Shown: in pieces, positions 26,389-35,505 of the stretch
How positions within the stretch are numbered: the stretch's first letter is position 1
How the letters are laid out: every line of letters starts with the position of its first letter
Origin: CAYFKJ01 sp964343605
Lineage (GTDB): Bacteria; Pseudomonadota; Alphaproteobacteria; UBA2966
Assembly: GCA_964343605.1 (NCBI GenBank)
Contig: CAYFKJ010000001.1
Span: 868,001 to 932,000, forward strand
Direction of reading: 5' to 3'
Length of the DNA stretch: 64,000 nt
The notes under the pieces: generated by a model
What the model saw: the letters and a program-made list of their open reading frames with translations, nothing else
Database searches by the model: none
What the model was told of the DNA's origin: nothing
Made by a program: the position numbers and the translations under genes

Positions 26389-26415
26389 TTAGGCCTTCTC
26401 CTTCTTCCGCGCGGA

Positions 26416-28014
26416 CTACTTGACCCGGGGCAATTCTTCGAAGGTGTGGAACGGCGGCGGCGAACTTACCGTCCATTCCAGCGTCGTGGCGCCCTCGCCC
26501 CACTGGTTCTCCCCGACCTTCTCACTCGACGTGAAGGTCCTGAGAACGATGAAGAGGAACAGGATGGCGCCCGCGAAGGAGATGTAGGATCCCCAGGACG
26601 AAATCATGTTCCAGCCGACGTATGCGTCGGGATAGTCGGGAATACGTCGCGGCATGCCGGCGAGACCCGAAAAATGCATTGGGAAGAAGGTCAGGTTGAC
26701 GCCGATGAAGGTGATCCAGAAGTGCAGCTTGCCGAGCGTTTCGGGATACCGTTTGCCCGTCATCTTGCCGACCCAGTAGTAGAAGCCGGCAAAGATCGAG
26801 AACATCGCACCCATCGACATGGTGTAGTGGAAGTGCCCGACGACGTAGTAGGTATCGTGCAGGGCGATATCCGCGCCGGCGTTGGCCAGCACGACACCTG
26901 TGACGCCGCCGATGACGAACAGGAAGATCATGCCCAAGGCCCACAGCATGGGAGTCGGGAACGTGAGCGACCCGCCCCACATGGTGGCGATCCAACTAAA
27001 GATCTTGATACCGGTCGGCACCGCAATGACCATTGTCGCAGCTACGAAGTAGGCCCGCGTGTCGACGTCGAGGCCGACGGTGTACATGTGGTGGGCCCAG
27101 ACGATGAAGCCGACGAAGCCGATGGCGACCATGGCGTAAGCCATGCCGAGATAGCCGAAGATCGGCTTCTTCGAGAACGTCGAGACGATGTGGCTGATGA
27201 TGCCGAAGCCCGGCAGGATCAGGATGTAAACCTCGGGGTGGCCGAAGAACCAGAACAAGTGCTGGTAAAGGATCGGGTCGCCGCCGGCGGAGGCTTCGTA
27301 GAAGGCCGTGCCGAAGTTGCGGTCGGTCAGCAGCATCGTGATGGCGCCGGCCAGCACGGGCAACGACAGCAACAGCAGGAACGCCGTAATCAGCACCGAC
27401 CAGACGAACAGCGGCATCTTGTGCAGCGTCATGCCGGGCGCGCGCATGTTGAAGATGGTGGTGATGAAGTTGGCCGCACCCAGGATCGATGAGGCGCCCG
27501 CCAGGTGCAGGCTGAGGATCGCCATGTCGACCGCCATGCCGGGATGACCCGAGGTCGACAGCGGCGCGTAGACGGTCCAGCCCGTGCCGGCGCCGCCGTC
27601 CATGAAGGGCGAAGCCACCAGCAGGATGGCCGCCGGGATCAGCAGCCAGAAACTGATGTTGTTCATGCGCGGGAAGGCCATGTCCGGTGCGCCGATCATC
27701 AGCGGCACGAACCAGTTGCCGAAGCCGCCGATCAGCGCGGGCATCACCATGAAGAACACCATGATCAGGCCGTGCGCCGTGACCAGAACGTTGAAGAACT
27801 GGTAGTTGTCGCCGATGTACTGCATGCCCGGCTCGGCCAGTTCCATGCGCATGATGACGGAGAACAGGGCGCCGATGACGCCGAAAACGACGGCATAGAT
27901 GATGTACATCGTGCCGATGTCTTTGTGGTTGGTCGAATAAAGCCAGCGCTTGATCCCGGTGGGATGATGATCGTGGCCGTGATCGGATGCGTGCGCGGAT
28001 TGCTGTTCGCTCAT
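26416..28014 (-). CDS. coxA: Cytochrome c oxidase subunit I (aa3-type)
   Basis: The 532-residue catalytic subunit: twelve membrane helices holding heme a and the heme a3-CuB site. The CuB His and cross-linked Tyr are in WFFGHPEVYILILPGFG, where the Glu of the D-channel is also found (type A1 oxidase); the His pair of CuB is in VWAHHMYTVG. The heme a3/heme a ligand region is VVGHFHYTMSMG. Second gene of the cox operon, 46 bases after coxB. Confidence 0.98.
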   Translation of the reverse strand: MSEQQSAHASDHGHDHHPTGIKRWLYSTNHKDIGTMYIIYAVVFGVIGALFSVIMRMELAEPGMQYIGDNYQFFNVLVTAHGLIMVFFMVMPALIGGFGNWFVPLMIGAPDMAFPRMNNISFWLLIPAAILLVASPFMDGGAGTGWTVYAPLSTSGHPGMAVDMAILSLHLAGASSILGAANFITTIFNMRAPGMTLHKMPLFVWSVLITAFLLLLSLPVLAGAITMLLTDRNFGTAFYEASAGGDPILYQHLFWFFGHPEVYILILPGFGIISHIVSTFSKKPIFGYLGMAYAMVAIGFVGFIVWAHHMYTVGLDVDTRAYFVAATMVIAVPTGIKIFSWIATMWGGSLTFPTPMLWALGMIFLFVIGGVTGVVLANAGADIALHDTYYVVGHFHYTMSMGAMFSIFAGFYYWVGKMTGKRYPETLGKLHFWITFIGVNLTFFPMHFSGLAGMPRRIPDYPDAYVGWNMISSWGSYISFAGAILFLFIVLRTFTSSEKVGENQWGEGATTLEWTVSSPPPFHTFEELPRVK

Positions 28015-28060
28015 TTACCCAAAACCTTTTTCTGTCCGCCTTGGCTGGGCGGAATTATGC

Positions 28061-28933
28061 CTAATTAGCGCGAACGGCGGCAACAGATACCGCGCGGCTT
28101 TTCGATGGCGCCGATTTCCCGTCGAGGGATGCGTATTCCTCCTTGGCCTTGGCGGCCCAGGCGGCAAAGTCCGCCTTGGAAACGACCTTCACCTGGATCG
28201 GCATGAAACCGTGGTTGGTGCCGCAGAGTTCCGAACACTGACCGTAGTAAGTGCCTTCCTTGGTCACCTTGAACCAGGTTTCGTTCAGGCGTCCCGGCAC
28301 CGCGTCGATCTTGACGCCGAAGGCGGGCACCGCCCAGGCGTGGATGACGTCGGCGGCGGCAACGAGAACCCTGATTTCCGTATCGACGGGAACCACGACC
28401 TCCTCGTCCGTCGAGAGCAGGCGGATCTGGCCGTCCTTGATCTCTTCATCCGGCACCATGGTGGCGTCGAAGGCAAAGCCGCCGTTATCGGGATATTCGT
28501 AGGACCAGTAGAACTGGTTGCCCGTCACCTTGAGCGTCATTTCCGCGTTAGGCGCCTTGTCCTGATAGTAAAGCAGCTTGAACGACGGGATCGCGATGAC
28601 CACCAGGATCATGATCGGCAGCGCCGTCCAGATAACCTCGAGGAGCGTGTTGTGGGAGCGCTTGGACGGCGTCGGATTGGCTTTTTCGTTGAAGCGCATC
28701 ACGACGTAAACCATGAGCACCGTAACGAATGCGGCGATAACGAATATGATCACCAGCAACAAGTTGTGGAAATCATTCATCCGGTCCATCACCGGCGTTA
28801 CCGCCGGCTGGAAACCCATCTGCCAGGGTAGGGGTTTTTCCGCCATGGCCGGGGTCGTCACGCCCGCCAGTGCCGTAAGGCCGATAACCGAAGCTGCAGC
28901 GGCCCTGCAAAAGGACTTGGTGCTGAACGTCAT
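28061..28933 (-). CDS. coxB: Cytochrome c oxidase subunit II
   Basis: The 290-residue subunit that accepts electrons from cytochrome c at the CuA centre. A signal peptide (to about residue 31, TPAMA) is followed by two membrane helices and a periplasmic cupredoxin domain. The CuA ligands are in CSELCGTNHGFMPIQV with the upstream His in DVIHAWAVPAFGVK. Start at ATG 28933 with GGAAC six bases before it; a longer reading to 29035 has no support. First gene of the cox operon. Confidence 0.97.
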   Translation of the reverse strand: MTFSTKSFCRAAAASVIGLTALAGVTTPAMAEKPLPWQMGFQPAVTPVMDRMNDFHNLLLVIIFVIAAFVTVLMVYVVMRFNEKANPTPSKRSHNTLLEVIWTALPIMILVVIAIPSFKLLYYQDKAPNAEMTLKVTGNQFYWSYEYPDNGGFAFDATMVPDEEIKDGQIRLLSTDEEVVVPVDTEIRVLVAAADVIHAWAVPAFGVKIDAVPGRLNETWFKVTKEGTYYGQCSELCGTNHGFMPIQVKVVSKADFAAWAAKAKEEYASLDGKSAPSKSRAVSVAAVRAN

Positions 28934-29278
28934 GATCCGTTCCGTCTCCTCGTCAAACGCCGCTTTACAATTCGCGGCTGGAAATCTGACTTTTGGGGGG
29001 TACCCGGCGGCTTGCCGCCGGACAAATTTGAACAAGGCACGAAACCAACAAAACGCGGTACCGACTGCCTACACCCCTCCCCTCGCCAGCAATGCACAAA
29101 AGCTGAATTTGGCGGGGAGACTACACAGTGTGGGGAGCGAGAACAAGCCCACTTTGGAATAATTGAAATCTATTTCAGATGCCGCGTCGAATGTCAAAAA
29201 TGTAAAGTTTTCTGCGGGTTTCAGAAGGTGTCAGGAGGAGAAATCGGGCTCCACTCCAGTTCCTCGGCACAATACCCA

Positions 29279-29299
29279 CAAAAAAAATGCGACAAAATG
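29279..29299 (-). terminator. Terminator-like hairpin on the minus strand
   Basis: Read on the minus strand, TGCGAC-ATTTT-GTCGCA is followed by a run of eight T. It looks like an intrinsic terminator, but there is no minus-strand gene upstream of it; it would stop RNA started inside or before tldD before it enters the cox operon. Confidence 0.5.
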
Positions 29300-29312
29300 T
29301 CGCAGGGTTATC

Positions 29313-29326
29313 TTGATTGAAGTCAA
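29313..29326. promoter_or_regulatory. FNR/FixK-type binding site
   Basis: TTGATTGAAGTCAA fits the FNR/FixK consensus TTGAT-N4-GTCAA with intact half-sites. If TATTAG at 29370-29375 is the tldD -10, the box centre would be about 62 bases before the start, a usual class I distance. It could also act on the divergent cox operon. Confidence 0.55.
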
Positions 29327-29465
29327 ATCCGCTTCGATATTCGACGGTTCGTTGCGAACGGTTCGCGTTTATTAGCCTATGCGAAACCCAATCATTGATC
29401 GTCTGGTGAAGCCCGCCGGCTGGGTCTATGCTACCCCTTTTCAACATCCAGTTTCGGAGAGCGAA

Positions 29466-30902
29466 ATGGCCGACGCCGCCAAAGCCGAAGAACTCCTGTT
29501 CAACCGCACCGGTCTCGACCGCAACCGAGTCGAGGGTCTGGTCGACGACGCCTTGGCGGGCTGCGACGACGGCGAGCTGTTTCTCGAATACCGCCAATCC
29601 GAGGTTTTGGCTTGGGACGACGGACGGCTCAAGTCGGCGAGTTTCGACACCTCGCAGGGCTTCGGCCTGCGCGCCGTCTCGGACGAGAGCACGGGATACG
29701 CCCATGCTTCGGAATTGTCGGAAGACGCCATCAAGCGCGGCGCCGACACCGTTCAGACGGTGCGGGCGGGGCGCTCGGGCAGCCTGAGCCAGGAACCCGC
29801 GGGCACGAACCAGGCGCTCTACATCGACGACAATCCGCTGGCCGACATCCCCTTCGAACAAAAGACCAAACTGCTTTCGGAGATCGACGCCTACGCCCGG
29901 TCGAAGGATGAACGTGTACGCCAAGTGTCTTGCTCGCTCGCCGGCTCGTGGCAGGTTGTTGAAATCGTCCGCGCCGGCGGCGTGCGCACGGGCGACATCC
30001 GGCCGCTGGTGCGTCTCAACGTATCCGTCGTCATGGGCGAAGGCGACCGCCAGGAAACCGGTTCCTTCGGGACCGGCGGCCGGACGCTCTACGATCACTA
30101 CATCCAGCCGGAAAACTGGCGCGCCGCGGTCGACGAGGCCATGCGGCAATCGTCGGTCAACCTGGAATCCGTGTCGACGCCTGCCGGCACCATGCCGGTC
30201 GTGCTGGGACCGGGTTGGCCCGCCATCCTGTTGCACGAGGCCATCGGCCACGGTCTGGAGGGCGACTTCAACCGCAAGAAGACCAGCGCCTTTTCCGGCC
30301 TGCTGGGGGAGCGCGTCGCAGGGCCGGGCGTTACCGTGGTCGACGACGGCACCATCGCGGACCGGCGCGGTTCGCTGACCGTCGACGACGAAGGCACGCC
30401 GACCGAACGCACGGTGCTGATCGAGGACGGCATTCTCAAGGGCTACATGCACGACCGCCTGAACGCGCGCCTGATGGGTATGAAACCCACAGGCAACGGC
30501 CGGCGTCAGGACTTCGCCCACATGCCCATACCGCGCATGACCAACACGGTCATGGACAACGGCGAAATGGACCCGGCGGAAATTATCGCGTCGGTCGACG
30601 ACGGCCTTTACGCCGTCGACTTCGGCGGCGGGCAGGTCGATATCACGTCGGGCAAGTTCGTCTTCACCTGCACCGAGGCCTACCGCATCGAGGGCGGAAA
30701 AGTGACCGCGCCTGTGAAGGGCGCCACCCTGATCGGTAACGGACCGGACGTGCTCACAAAGGTCGGCATGATCGGCAACGACCTGGCGCTCGACCGCGGC
30801 ATCGGCACCTGCGGCAAGGACGGCCAGGGCGTGCCGGTCGGCCAGGGCCAGCCGACCCTGAAGATCGACGAATTGACGGTGGGGGGTACGGAGGCAGCTT
30901 AG
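29466..30902 (+). CDS. tldD: Metalloprotease TldD
   Basis: A 478-residue TldD subunit, which with TldE/PmbA forms a protease that cleaves unfolded peptides and matures some peptide antibiotics. The zinc site HExxxH is in LLHEAIGHGLEGDFNRKK. Other family motifs: RQDFAHMPIPRMTNT and FTCTEAYRIEGGKVTAPVKGATLIGNG. Start at ATG 29466 with GGAG seven bases upstream; an ATG at 29379 would add 29 unlike residues. Its partner tldE is at 44351. Confidence 0.95.
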   Translation: MADAAKAEELLFNRTGLDRNRVEGLVDDALAGCDDGELFLEYRQSEVLAWDDGRLKSASFDTSQGFGLRAVSDESTGYAHASELSEDAIKRGADTVQTVRAGRSGSLSQEPAGTNQALYIDDNPLADIPFEQKTKLLSEIDAYARSKDERVRQVSCSLAGSWQVVEIVRAGGVRTGDIRPLVRLNVSVVMGEGDRQETGSFGTGGRTLYDHYIQPENWRAAVDEAMRQSSVNLESVSTPAGTMPVVLGPGWPAILLHEAIGHGLEGDFNRKKTSAFSGLLGERVAGPGVTVVDDGTIADRRGSLTVDDEGTPTERTVLIEDGILKGYMHDRLNARLMGMKPTGNGRRQDFAHMPIPRMTNTVMDNGEMDPAEIIASVDDGLYAVDFGGGQVDITSGKFVFTCTEAYRIEGGKVTAPVKGATLIGNGPDVLTKVGMIGNDLALDRGIGTCGKDGQGVPVGQGQPTLKIDELTVGGTEAA

Positions 30903-30905
30903 TTC

Positions 30906-32018
30906 ATGCGTATCACGGAGGTTGAGGTCCGCTGCTGCAAGCAGCCGGACGGGATGATCGACAGCGCCAGTCTGCGCCAATCCGATACCCACTATGGTAT
31001 GGAGTTCCTGGTCGTCACCATGAAGACGGAGGATGGGCTTGAGGCGTCATCGTTCGGCTTTGCGGCGCGCTCGGCCCGCGGCGCGGGGGAATTGGCGGCG
31101 GCCTCCATGCGGCCTTTCTTCACCGGACGCGATGCGCTCGACCGCGAAGGTGCCTGGCAGGACTTCCGTACCGCCGATCGCTGGTGGAACCACCTGCCGA
31201 TCTATTCCTACGGCCCCTTCGACAACGTCTTGTGGATTCTCGGCGCCCTGGACGCCCGCCAGCCGCTCTACAAATACATCGGCGGCTGCCGCGACGAAGT
31301 GCCGGTATACGCCAGTTCCCTCGTCCTGCCTTCCCCCGAGGCCTATGCGGAGGAGGCGTTGGGCATCAAGTCCAAGGGCTACAAGGCCTACAAGGTGCAT
31401 CCGCCGGGCAAGGACTACCGCGAGGATGTCGAGGTTCACCGCGCCGTGCGCGACGCCGTCGGCCCCGGCTTCACCTTGATGTCTGACCCCGTCGCCTGCT
31501 TCAACGTCGAAGAAGCGGTGCGCTTCGCCCGGGAGTTGGAAGCACTCGATTACTATTGGTTCGAGGAACCTCTGGCCGACGAAAACGTGCCCGGTCTGAA
31601 GGCGCTGACCTCACAAGTCGACATCCCCATCGTCGGTGGTGAGGTTCTGGCCAAGCACCCCTACAGTCTCGCCGCCTACATTTCCGACCGCGTCGTCGAC
31701 CGCGTTCGGGCCGACGTCTCGTGGACGGGCGGTGTGACCGGGGTGCTGAAGACGGCGCGGACGGCTGAAGCCTTCGGCATGAACTGCGAAATCCACACCA
31801 CCATCATGCACCCGCTCGAACTGGTAAACCTGCATTGCTGCGGTGCCATCGCCAACAACGACTTTTTCGAATTGTTGACGCCCGAATCGCTGTTCGATTT
31901 CGGACTGGCCGAACCGCTGCCCATCGAGGACGGCCTGGCCAAGCTGCCTCAGAAGCCGGGCCTCGGCATCGACCTCGACTGGGATTTCATCGACAACGCG
32001 ACTTTCGAAGTGCTTTAG
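30906..32018 (+). CDS. Mandelate racemase/muconate lactonizing enzyme family protein
   Basis: A 370-residue enolase-superfamily enzyme. The N-terminal capping domain is followed by the TIM barrel. Magnesium ligands are Asp194 (LMSDP), Glu220 or 221 (YWFEEPL) and Glu246 (IVGGE). The mandelate-racemase-type His-Asp pair is Asp270 (RADVSW) and His297 (CEIHTT). At the end of the second barrel strand the usual Lys-x-Lys reads Lys163-Val-His165. It starts three bases after the tldD stop. The substrate is probably a sugar acid or similar carboxylate, not decided by sequence. Confidence 0.88.
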   Translation: MRITEVEVRCCKQPDGMIDSASLRQSDTHYGMEFLVVTMKTEDGLEASSFGFAARSARGAGELAAASMRPFFTGRDALDREGAWQDFRTADRWWNHLPIYSYGPFDNVLWILGALDARQPLYKYIGGCRDEVPVYASSLVLPSPEAYAEEALGIKSKGYKAYKVHPPGKDYREDVEVHRAVRDAVGPGFTLMSDPVACFNVEEAVRFARELEALDYYWFEEPLADENVPGLKALTSQVDIPIVGGEVLAKHPYSLAAYISDRVVDRVRADVSWTGGVTGVLKTARTAEAFGMNCEIHTTIMHPLELVNLHCCGAIANNDFFELLTPESLFDFGLAEPLPIEDGLAKLPQKPGLGIDLDWDFIDNATFEVL

Positions 32019-32090
32019 AGCCGCATGAGCCTAAACCGGTTGAATCTGATGTCAGCGCACTTTTGATCGATTTCAGCTCATTCGACTCCA

Positions 32091-32197
32091 CCCCCACCCT
32101 ATCCCTCCCCCCTCAAGGGGGAGGGGACTCACATGTCGAAAATGTCCTCAAATTTGCGTGCCTTCCCCCCTGGAGGGGGAAGGACAGGATGGGGGGG
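32091..32197. repeat. Nested palindromic intergenic element, type B
   Basis: Two 9-base-arm palindromes, CCCTCCCCC-CTCAA-GGGGGAGGG (32103-32125) and CCTTCCCCC-CTGGA-GGGGGAAGG (32161-32183), lie inside a larger inverted repeat whose outer arms are CCCCCACCCTATCC and GGACAGGATGGGGGG. Different in sequence from type A but built the same way, and again between convergent gene ends. Confidence 0.8.
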
Positions 32198-32292
32198 ACA
32201 GCGCTGGGTAAGCACTCCACTGCTCGGAACTACAAGTAAGCGTGGTTGAACATGAACCCGCTTAGAAATGAATCATCCCAAATTCAGCTGCT

Positions 32293-33132
32293 TTAACTAC
32301 CCGGCTCCAGGGTTTTCCAGAAACGGATGTTGAGGCCGCGCATCATCGAATCGTGACGGTTCTCCAGGCAACTGCGAAGACCAAATACCAGCCGGTTGCC
32401 GATCCAGCGCTGGCAACCTTGGAAGTGCTCGTTGGCCATGGCGATGGCGTCCCGGTCGGCGCCGCCCGGCAGGCTCTGGAGGGCGGCATCCCAGCGCTCC
32501 TGGCGTTGGGCCGGCGACATGCGTTCATCGGGAGCGACGGTATTGATGGCCCGGGCCAACACGCGTGTAACGCCGGCGTAGCCTTCTTCCCCGTCAAAGT
32601 ATCCAGCGGCGATGGCGCGGGCGGGACCCGTGGCCTGGGCGATCTCGTCGGCGGTCAGCGGCGAGGGATCGCTCGCCTCCGGCACCGGCAGCAGCGCAAC
32701 CCGTTCACCGATGGTGATGGCGGCCCGCTCGGCGCCGAAGGCGCTGAGGACCTGTCGGCCGACGCTTATCCTAACGGCGGAAAAGCCGCGCTTGGTGACG
32801 ATCCTGATGAGGCCCTCAGGGGCCACCTCGCGGGCCTCCCCGTTCGCGGCCGTCAGTGTGAGTGTGACGTCCTGGTCGGTCGCCAGCTCGTAAGGCGCTT
32901 CATGGCCCGGCCTTTTGCGGTCCTGCTGAAGGCAAAAACTGCTGAACTCGGCCGCGCATTCGCTGCCCGCGCAGTTCAGTTCCACCGGACCCGCCGTCAT
33001 CGCCAGGCCGAGAATCTGCGTCGCCGCCGCAGCCGGCGACGAAACGGCAGACGGCAAGGCGGCTATGAACAGAAATGAGATGAGAAGCTTAAGCCGACGC
33101 TGATACGGAAGAACACGACCTCGAACGGACAT
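32293..33132 (-). CDS. Conserved exported protein of unknown function
   Basis: 279 residues: a signal peptide (basic start, LLISFLFIAALPSAVSSPAAAA) and a periplasmic domain that I do not recognise. It contains four Cys near the mature start and end (ELNCAGSECAAEFSSFC and FQGCQRWIGN, LRSCLENR), which could form disulfides. A perfect GGAGG precedes the ATG by five bases. No operon partner; the convergent neighbour is the enolase-superfamily gene. Confidence 0.75.
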   Translation of the reverse strand: MSVRGRVLPYQRRLKLLISFLFIAALPSAVSSPAAAATQILGLAMTAGPVELNCAGSECAAEFSSFCLQQDRKRPGHEAPYELATDQDVTLTLTAANGEAREVAPEGLIRIVTKRGFSAVRISVGRQVLSAFGAERAAITIGERVALLPVPEASDPSPLTADEIAQATGPARAIAAGYFDGEEGYAGVTRVLARAINTVAPDERMSPAQRQERWDAALQSLPGGADRDAIAMANEHFQGCQRWIGNRLVFGLRSCLENRHDSMMRGLNIRFWKTLEPGS

Positions 33133-33229
33133 CACACCCTCCTTATTAGCTTGCGCGGACTATATCACGAATTTAGTGATCGGGGTCCGCACTTCGGAAC
33201 AAGAAAAAGTGTTCGATGCGAGGGCTGTG

Positions 33230-34591
33230 CTAGTACGCGTACTCCTCAAAAACCGGATCGACGGAGCGGTTCCAGCGTGACTCGTAGGCTTCGAGGAGTT
33301 CCTCAGCCGGAGTGCGGCCGTCCTCGATCACCAGGCGGACGGCACTGAGGAAGTGGCGCTCGTCGTCGCCGAAAGCGTCCATGCGATGGCGCGCCTTGAG
33401 GCCGTCGGAGGCGATGTCGATCATGTCGCCCGCCATTTCCGCCACCGTGCGGCCCTTGACCTCGGCCTTCAGGCCCTGGCGCATGACGCCGGCGTGCAAG
33501 GCCGCACGGTCTTCGTGCGTCCAGTCCTTGCAAAGGTCCCAGGCGGCGGCGCGGGCGGCATCGTCATAGAGCACGCCGACCCACAAGGCCGGCAGGGCGC
33601 ACAAGCGCCGCCATGGCCCGCCGTCGGCACCCCGGAGCTCAATGAACTGCTTCAGGCGAACCTCAGGGAAGAGGGTGGTGAGGTGATCCTCCCAATCCTT
33701 GATCGTGGGAATTTCGCCTGGCAGGGCAGGCAGCTTTCCGGCCAGGAAATCGCGGAACGATTGGCCCAGGGCATCGATGTATTGTCCGTCGCGGTAGACG
33801 AAGTACATCGGCACATCGAGCGCGTATTCGGCGTAGCGTTCGTATCCGAAGTCGTCATCGAACACGAACGGGACGAGACCGGTGCGGTCAGGGTCGGTAT
33901 CCGTCCAGATATGGCTGCGGTAGCTGAGGAAGCCGTTGGGCTCGCCCTCGGTGAAGGGCGAGTTGGCGAAAAGCGCCGTGGCAATGGGCTGCAGCGCCAA
34001 GGCGACGCGGAATTTCTCGACCATGTCGCGTTCATCGGAGAAATCGAGGTTCACCTGCACCGTCGAGGTGCGGAACATCATGTCGAGGCCGAGGTTGCCC
34101 CGCGCCGGCATATAGCTCCGCATCAGCGAATAGCGGCCCTTGGGCATGACCGGGATATCCGCGCGCGCCCACTTGGGCTGAAACCCGAGGCCGATGAAGC
34201 CGACGCCCATGGCTTCCGCCACCGTCTTGACCTGATGCAGGTGGGTGTTGACCTCGTCGCAGGTCTGATTGAGGTTTTCCAGCGGTGCGCCCGACAACTC
34301 AAGTTGGCCGCCGGGCTCCAAGGTGATGGACTGGCCGTTCATGGCCATGGCGATGGCGTTGTCGCCCTCCATGATGGGCTGCCAGCCGAACTGCTCCAAT
34401 CCCTTGAACAGCGTCGCGATGCCCTGCGGACCCTCGTATTCGAGCGGACGAAGATCGTCGTGGCGAAATCCGAATTTTTCGTGTTCGGTGCCGATGCGCC
34501 AGTCCTCGCGCGGCTTTCCGCCTTCACTCAGGTACTCGATTAGCTGCGCCCGGCTTTCGATGGGCGCACTGTTTGTGCCGGTGTCCGCCAA
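33230..34591 (-). CDS. gshA: Glutamate-cysteine ligase (plant/alphaproteobacterial type)
   Basis: A 453-residue enzyme of the first glutathione step. It belongs to the GCS2 type shared with plants: IGTEHEKFGFRHDDLRPL, ITLEPGGQLELSG, MLRTSTVQ-like MMFRTSTVQVNLDFSDE and the IKDWEDHLTTLFPEVRLK region are diagnostic. Translation appears to start at a TTG with GAGG nine bases upstream. Transcribed with rsmE upstream (82-base gap). Supplies glutathione for the GST at 19687. Confidence 0.95.
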   Translation of the reverse strand: MADTGTNSAPIESRAQLIEYLSEGGKPREDWRIGTEHEKFGFRHDDLRPLEYEGPQGIATLFKGLEQFGWQPIMEGDNAIAMAMNGQSITLEPGGQLELSGAPLENLNQTCDEVNTHLHQVKTVAEAMGVGFIGLGFQPKWARADIPVMPKGRYSLMRSYMPARGNLGLDMMFRTSTVQVNLDFSDERDMVEKFRVALALQPIATALFANSPFTEGEPNGFLSYRSHIWTDTDPDRTGLVPFVFDDDFGYERYAEYALDVPMYFVYRDGQYIDALGQSFRDFLAGKLPALPGEIPTIKDWEDHLTTLFPEVRLKQFIELRGADGGPWRRLCALPALWVGVLYDDAARAAAWDLCKDWTHEDRAALHAGVMRQGLKAEVKGRTVAEMAGDMIDIASDGLKARHRMDAFGDDERHFLSAVRLVIEDGRTPAEELLEAYESRWNRSVDPVFEEYAY

Positions 34592-34673
34592 GGGGGGGTC
34601 CTCAACTAATAATTTCAGGAACTGTACATAAGGAGGTCGGCAAAGGTTAACAACCTAATATTCTGGACCATCT

Positions 34674-35447
34674 TCAAGAATGCGTGACCCGCCAGTCGCC
34701 CAAAACGGCCTGCCAAAGGCTCAACGCGGCCGCGGCGGCCGTGTCGGCACGCAGGATCCGCGGTCCCAATGAAACCGCGTGCGCGTTGGGAAGAGCTGCA
34801 ATGGCGGCCTGCTCATCGGCGTCGAAGCCGCCTTCCGGTCCGATCAGAACGGCCCAGGGCGCCGCGCATGTGGCGGCATCCAGTCCGCCCAGGACGTCGA
34901 CGGCGGGGGCACCGCCGCCGCTTTCGTCGCACCACATCAAATGCCGGTCTACCGGCCACGCCAGCAGCAAATCGTCCAGTGACACGGCTTCCCTAACCAC
35001 GGGTATGTCGAGCCGTTCGCATTGTTCCGCGGCCTCGCGCGCGTTGGCGGCGAGGCGTTCGCCCTTGATCCGCTGGACGTTGGTGCGCCGGGTCACCACG
35101 GGATGGATTTCGGACACCCCGAGCTCGGTCGCCTTTTCCGCCACGAAATCCAGGCGTGCCCGCTTGATGGGCGCGAACGCCAGCCACAAATCGGGCGTCG
35201 GTGTCTGCGACCGGCGGAGCGCGTCCACCGAGACGGTGCAGGACTTCTTGGAGATTCGCTCGAGCGTTGAGGCCCACTCCCCGTCCCGGCCGTTGAACAG
35301 GGAGATGCCGTCGCCGGCTTTCAGTCGCAGAACGTGGCCGACCTTGTGGCTTTGATCCCTGTTCAGATCGATCGATACGCCGGCGCGAAGATCGTCGCCG
35401 ACGAAGAGGCGGACCTTGGGACGGGGTGGGGATTTCGTTTCGTTCAT
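34674..35447 (-). CDS. rsmE: 16S rRNA (uracil-1498-N3)-methyltransferase
   Basis: A 257-residue SPOUT methyltransferase that methylates U1498 of 16S rRNA. An N-terminal PUA-like domain (VRLFVGDDLRAG, GHVLRLKAGDGI) is followed by the knotted domain with LIGPEGGFDADEQAAI and LGPRILRADTAAAAAL. The ATG at 35447 gives the normal N-terminus; the frame is open further upstream across the divergent ubiA promoter. Confidence 0.95.
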   Translation of the reverse strand: MNETKSPPRPKVRLFVGDDLRAGVSIDLNRDQSHKVGHVLRLKAGDGISLFNGRDGEWASTLERISKKSCTVSVDALRRSQTPTPDLWLAFAPIKRARLDFVAEKATELGVSEIHPVVTRRTNVQRIKGERLAANAREAAEQCERLDIPVVREAVSLDDLLLAWPVDRHLMWCDESGGGAPAVDVLGGLDAATCAAPWAVLIGPEGGFDADEQAAIAALPNAHAVSLGPRILRADTAAAAALSLWQAVLGDWRVTHS

Positions 35448-35505
35448 GAAAATTGAATAACGCGAATGATTGAAGCGGGCGGCGGAAACGTCTACAGCAT
35501 AGGCC

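Larger units (their letters stand above)
28934..29465. other. Intergenic control region between divergent coxB and tldD
   Basis: 532 bases without a gene. Towards coxB it holds a perfect 7-base hairpin (CCGGCGG-CTTG-CCGCCGG, 29004-29021) in the likely 5' leader. In the middle is a minus-strand stem and U-run (29279-29299) and next to it an FNR-type box (29313-29326). Towards tldD, TATTAG at 29370-29375 is a possible -10. Open frames through this region are short and lack coding character. Confidence 0.7.

Noticed and set aside
28934..29035. 34-residue N-terminal extension of coxB
   Set aside because: The signal peptide begins at ATG 28933 with a good ribosome-binding site; the extension is not signal-like and would bury it.
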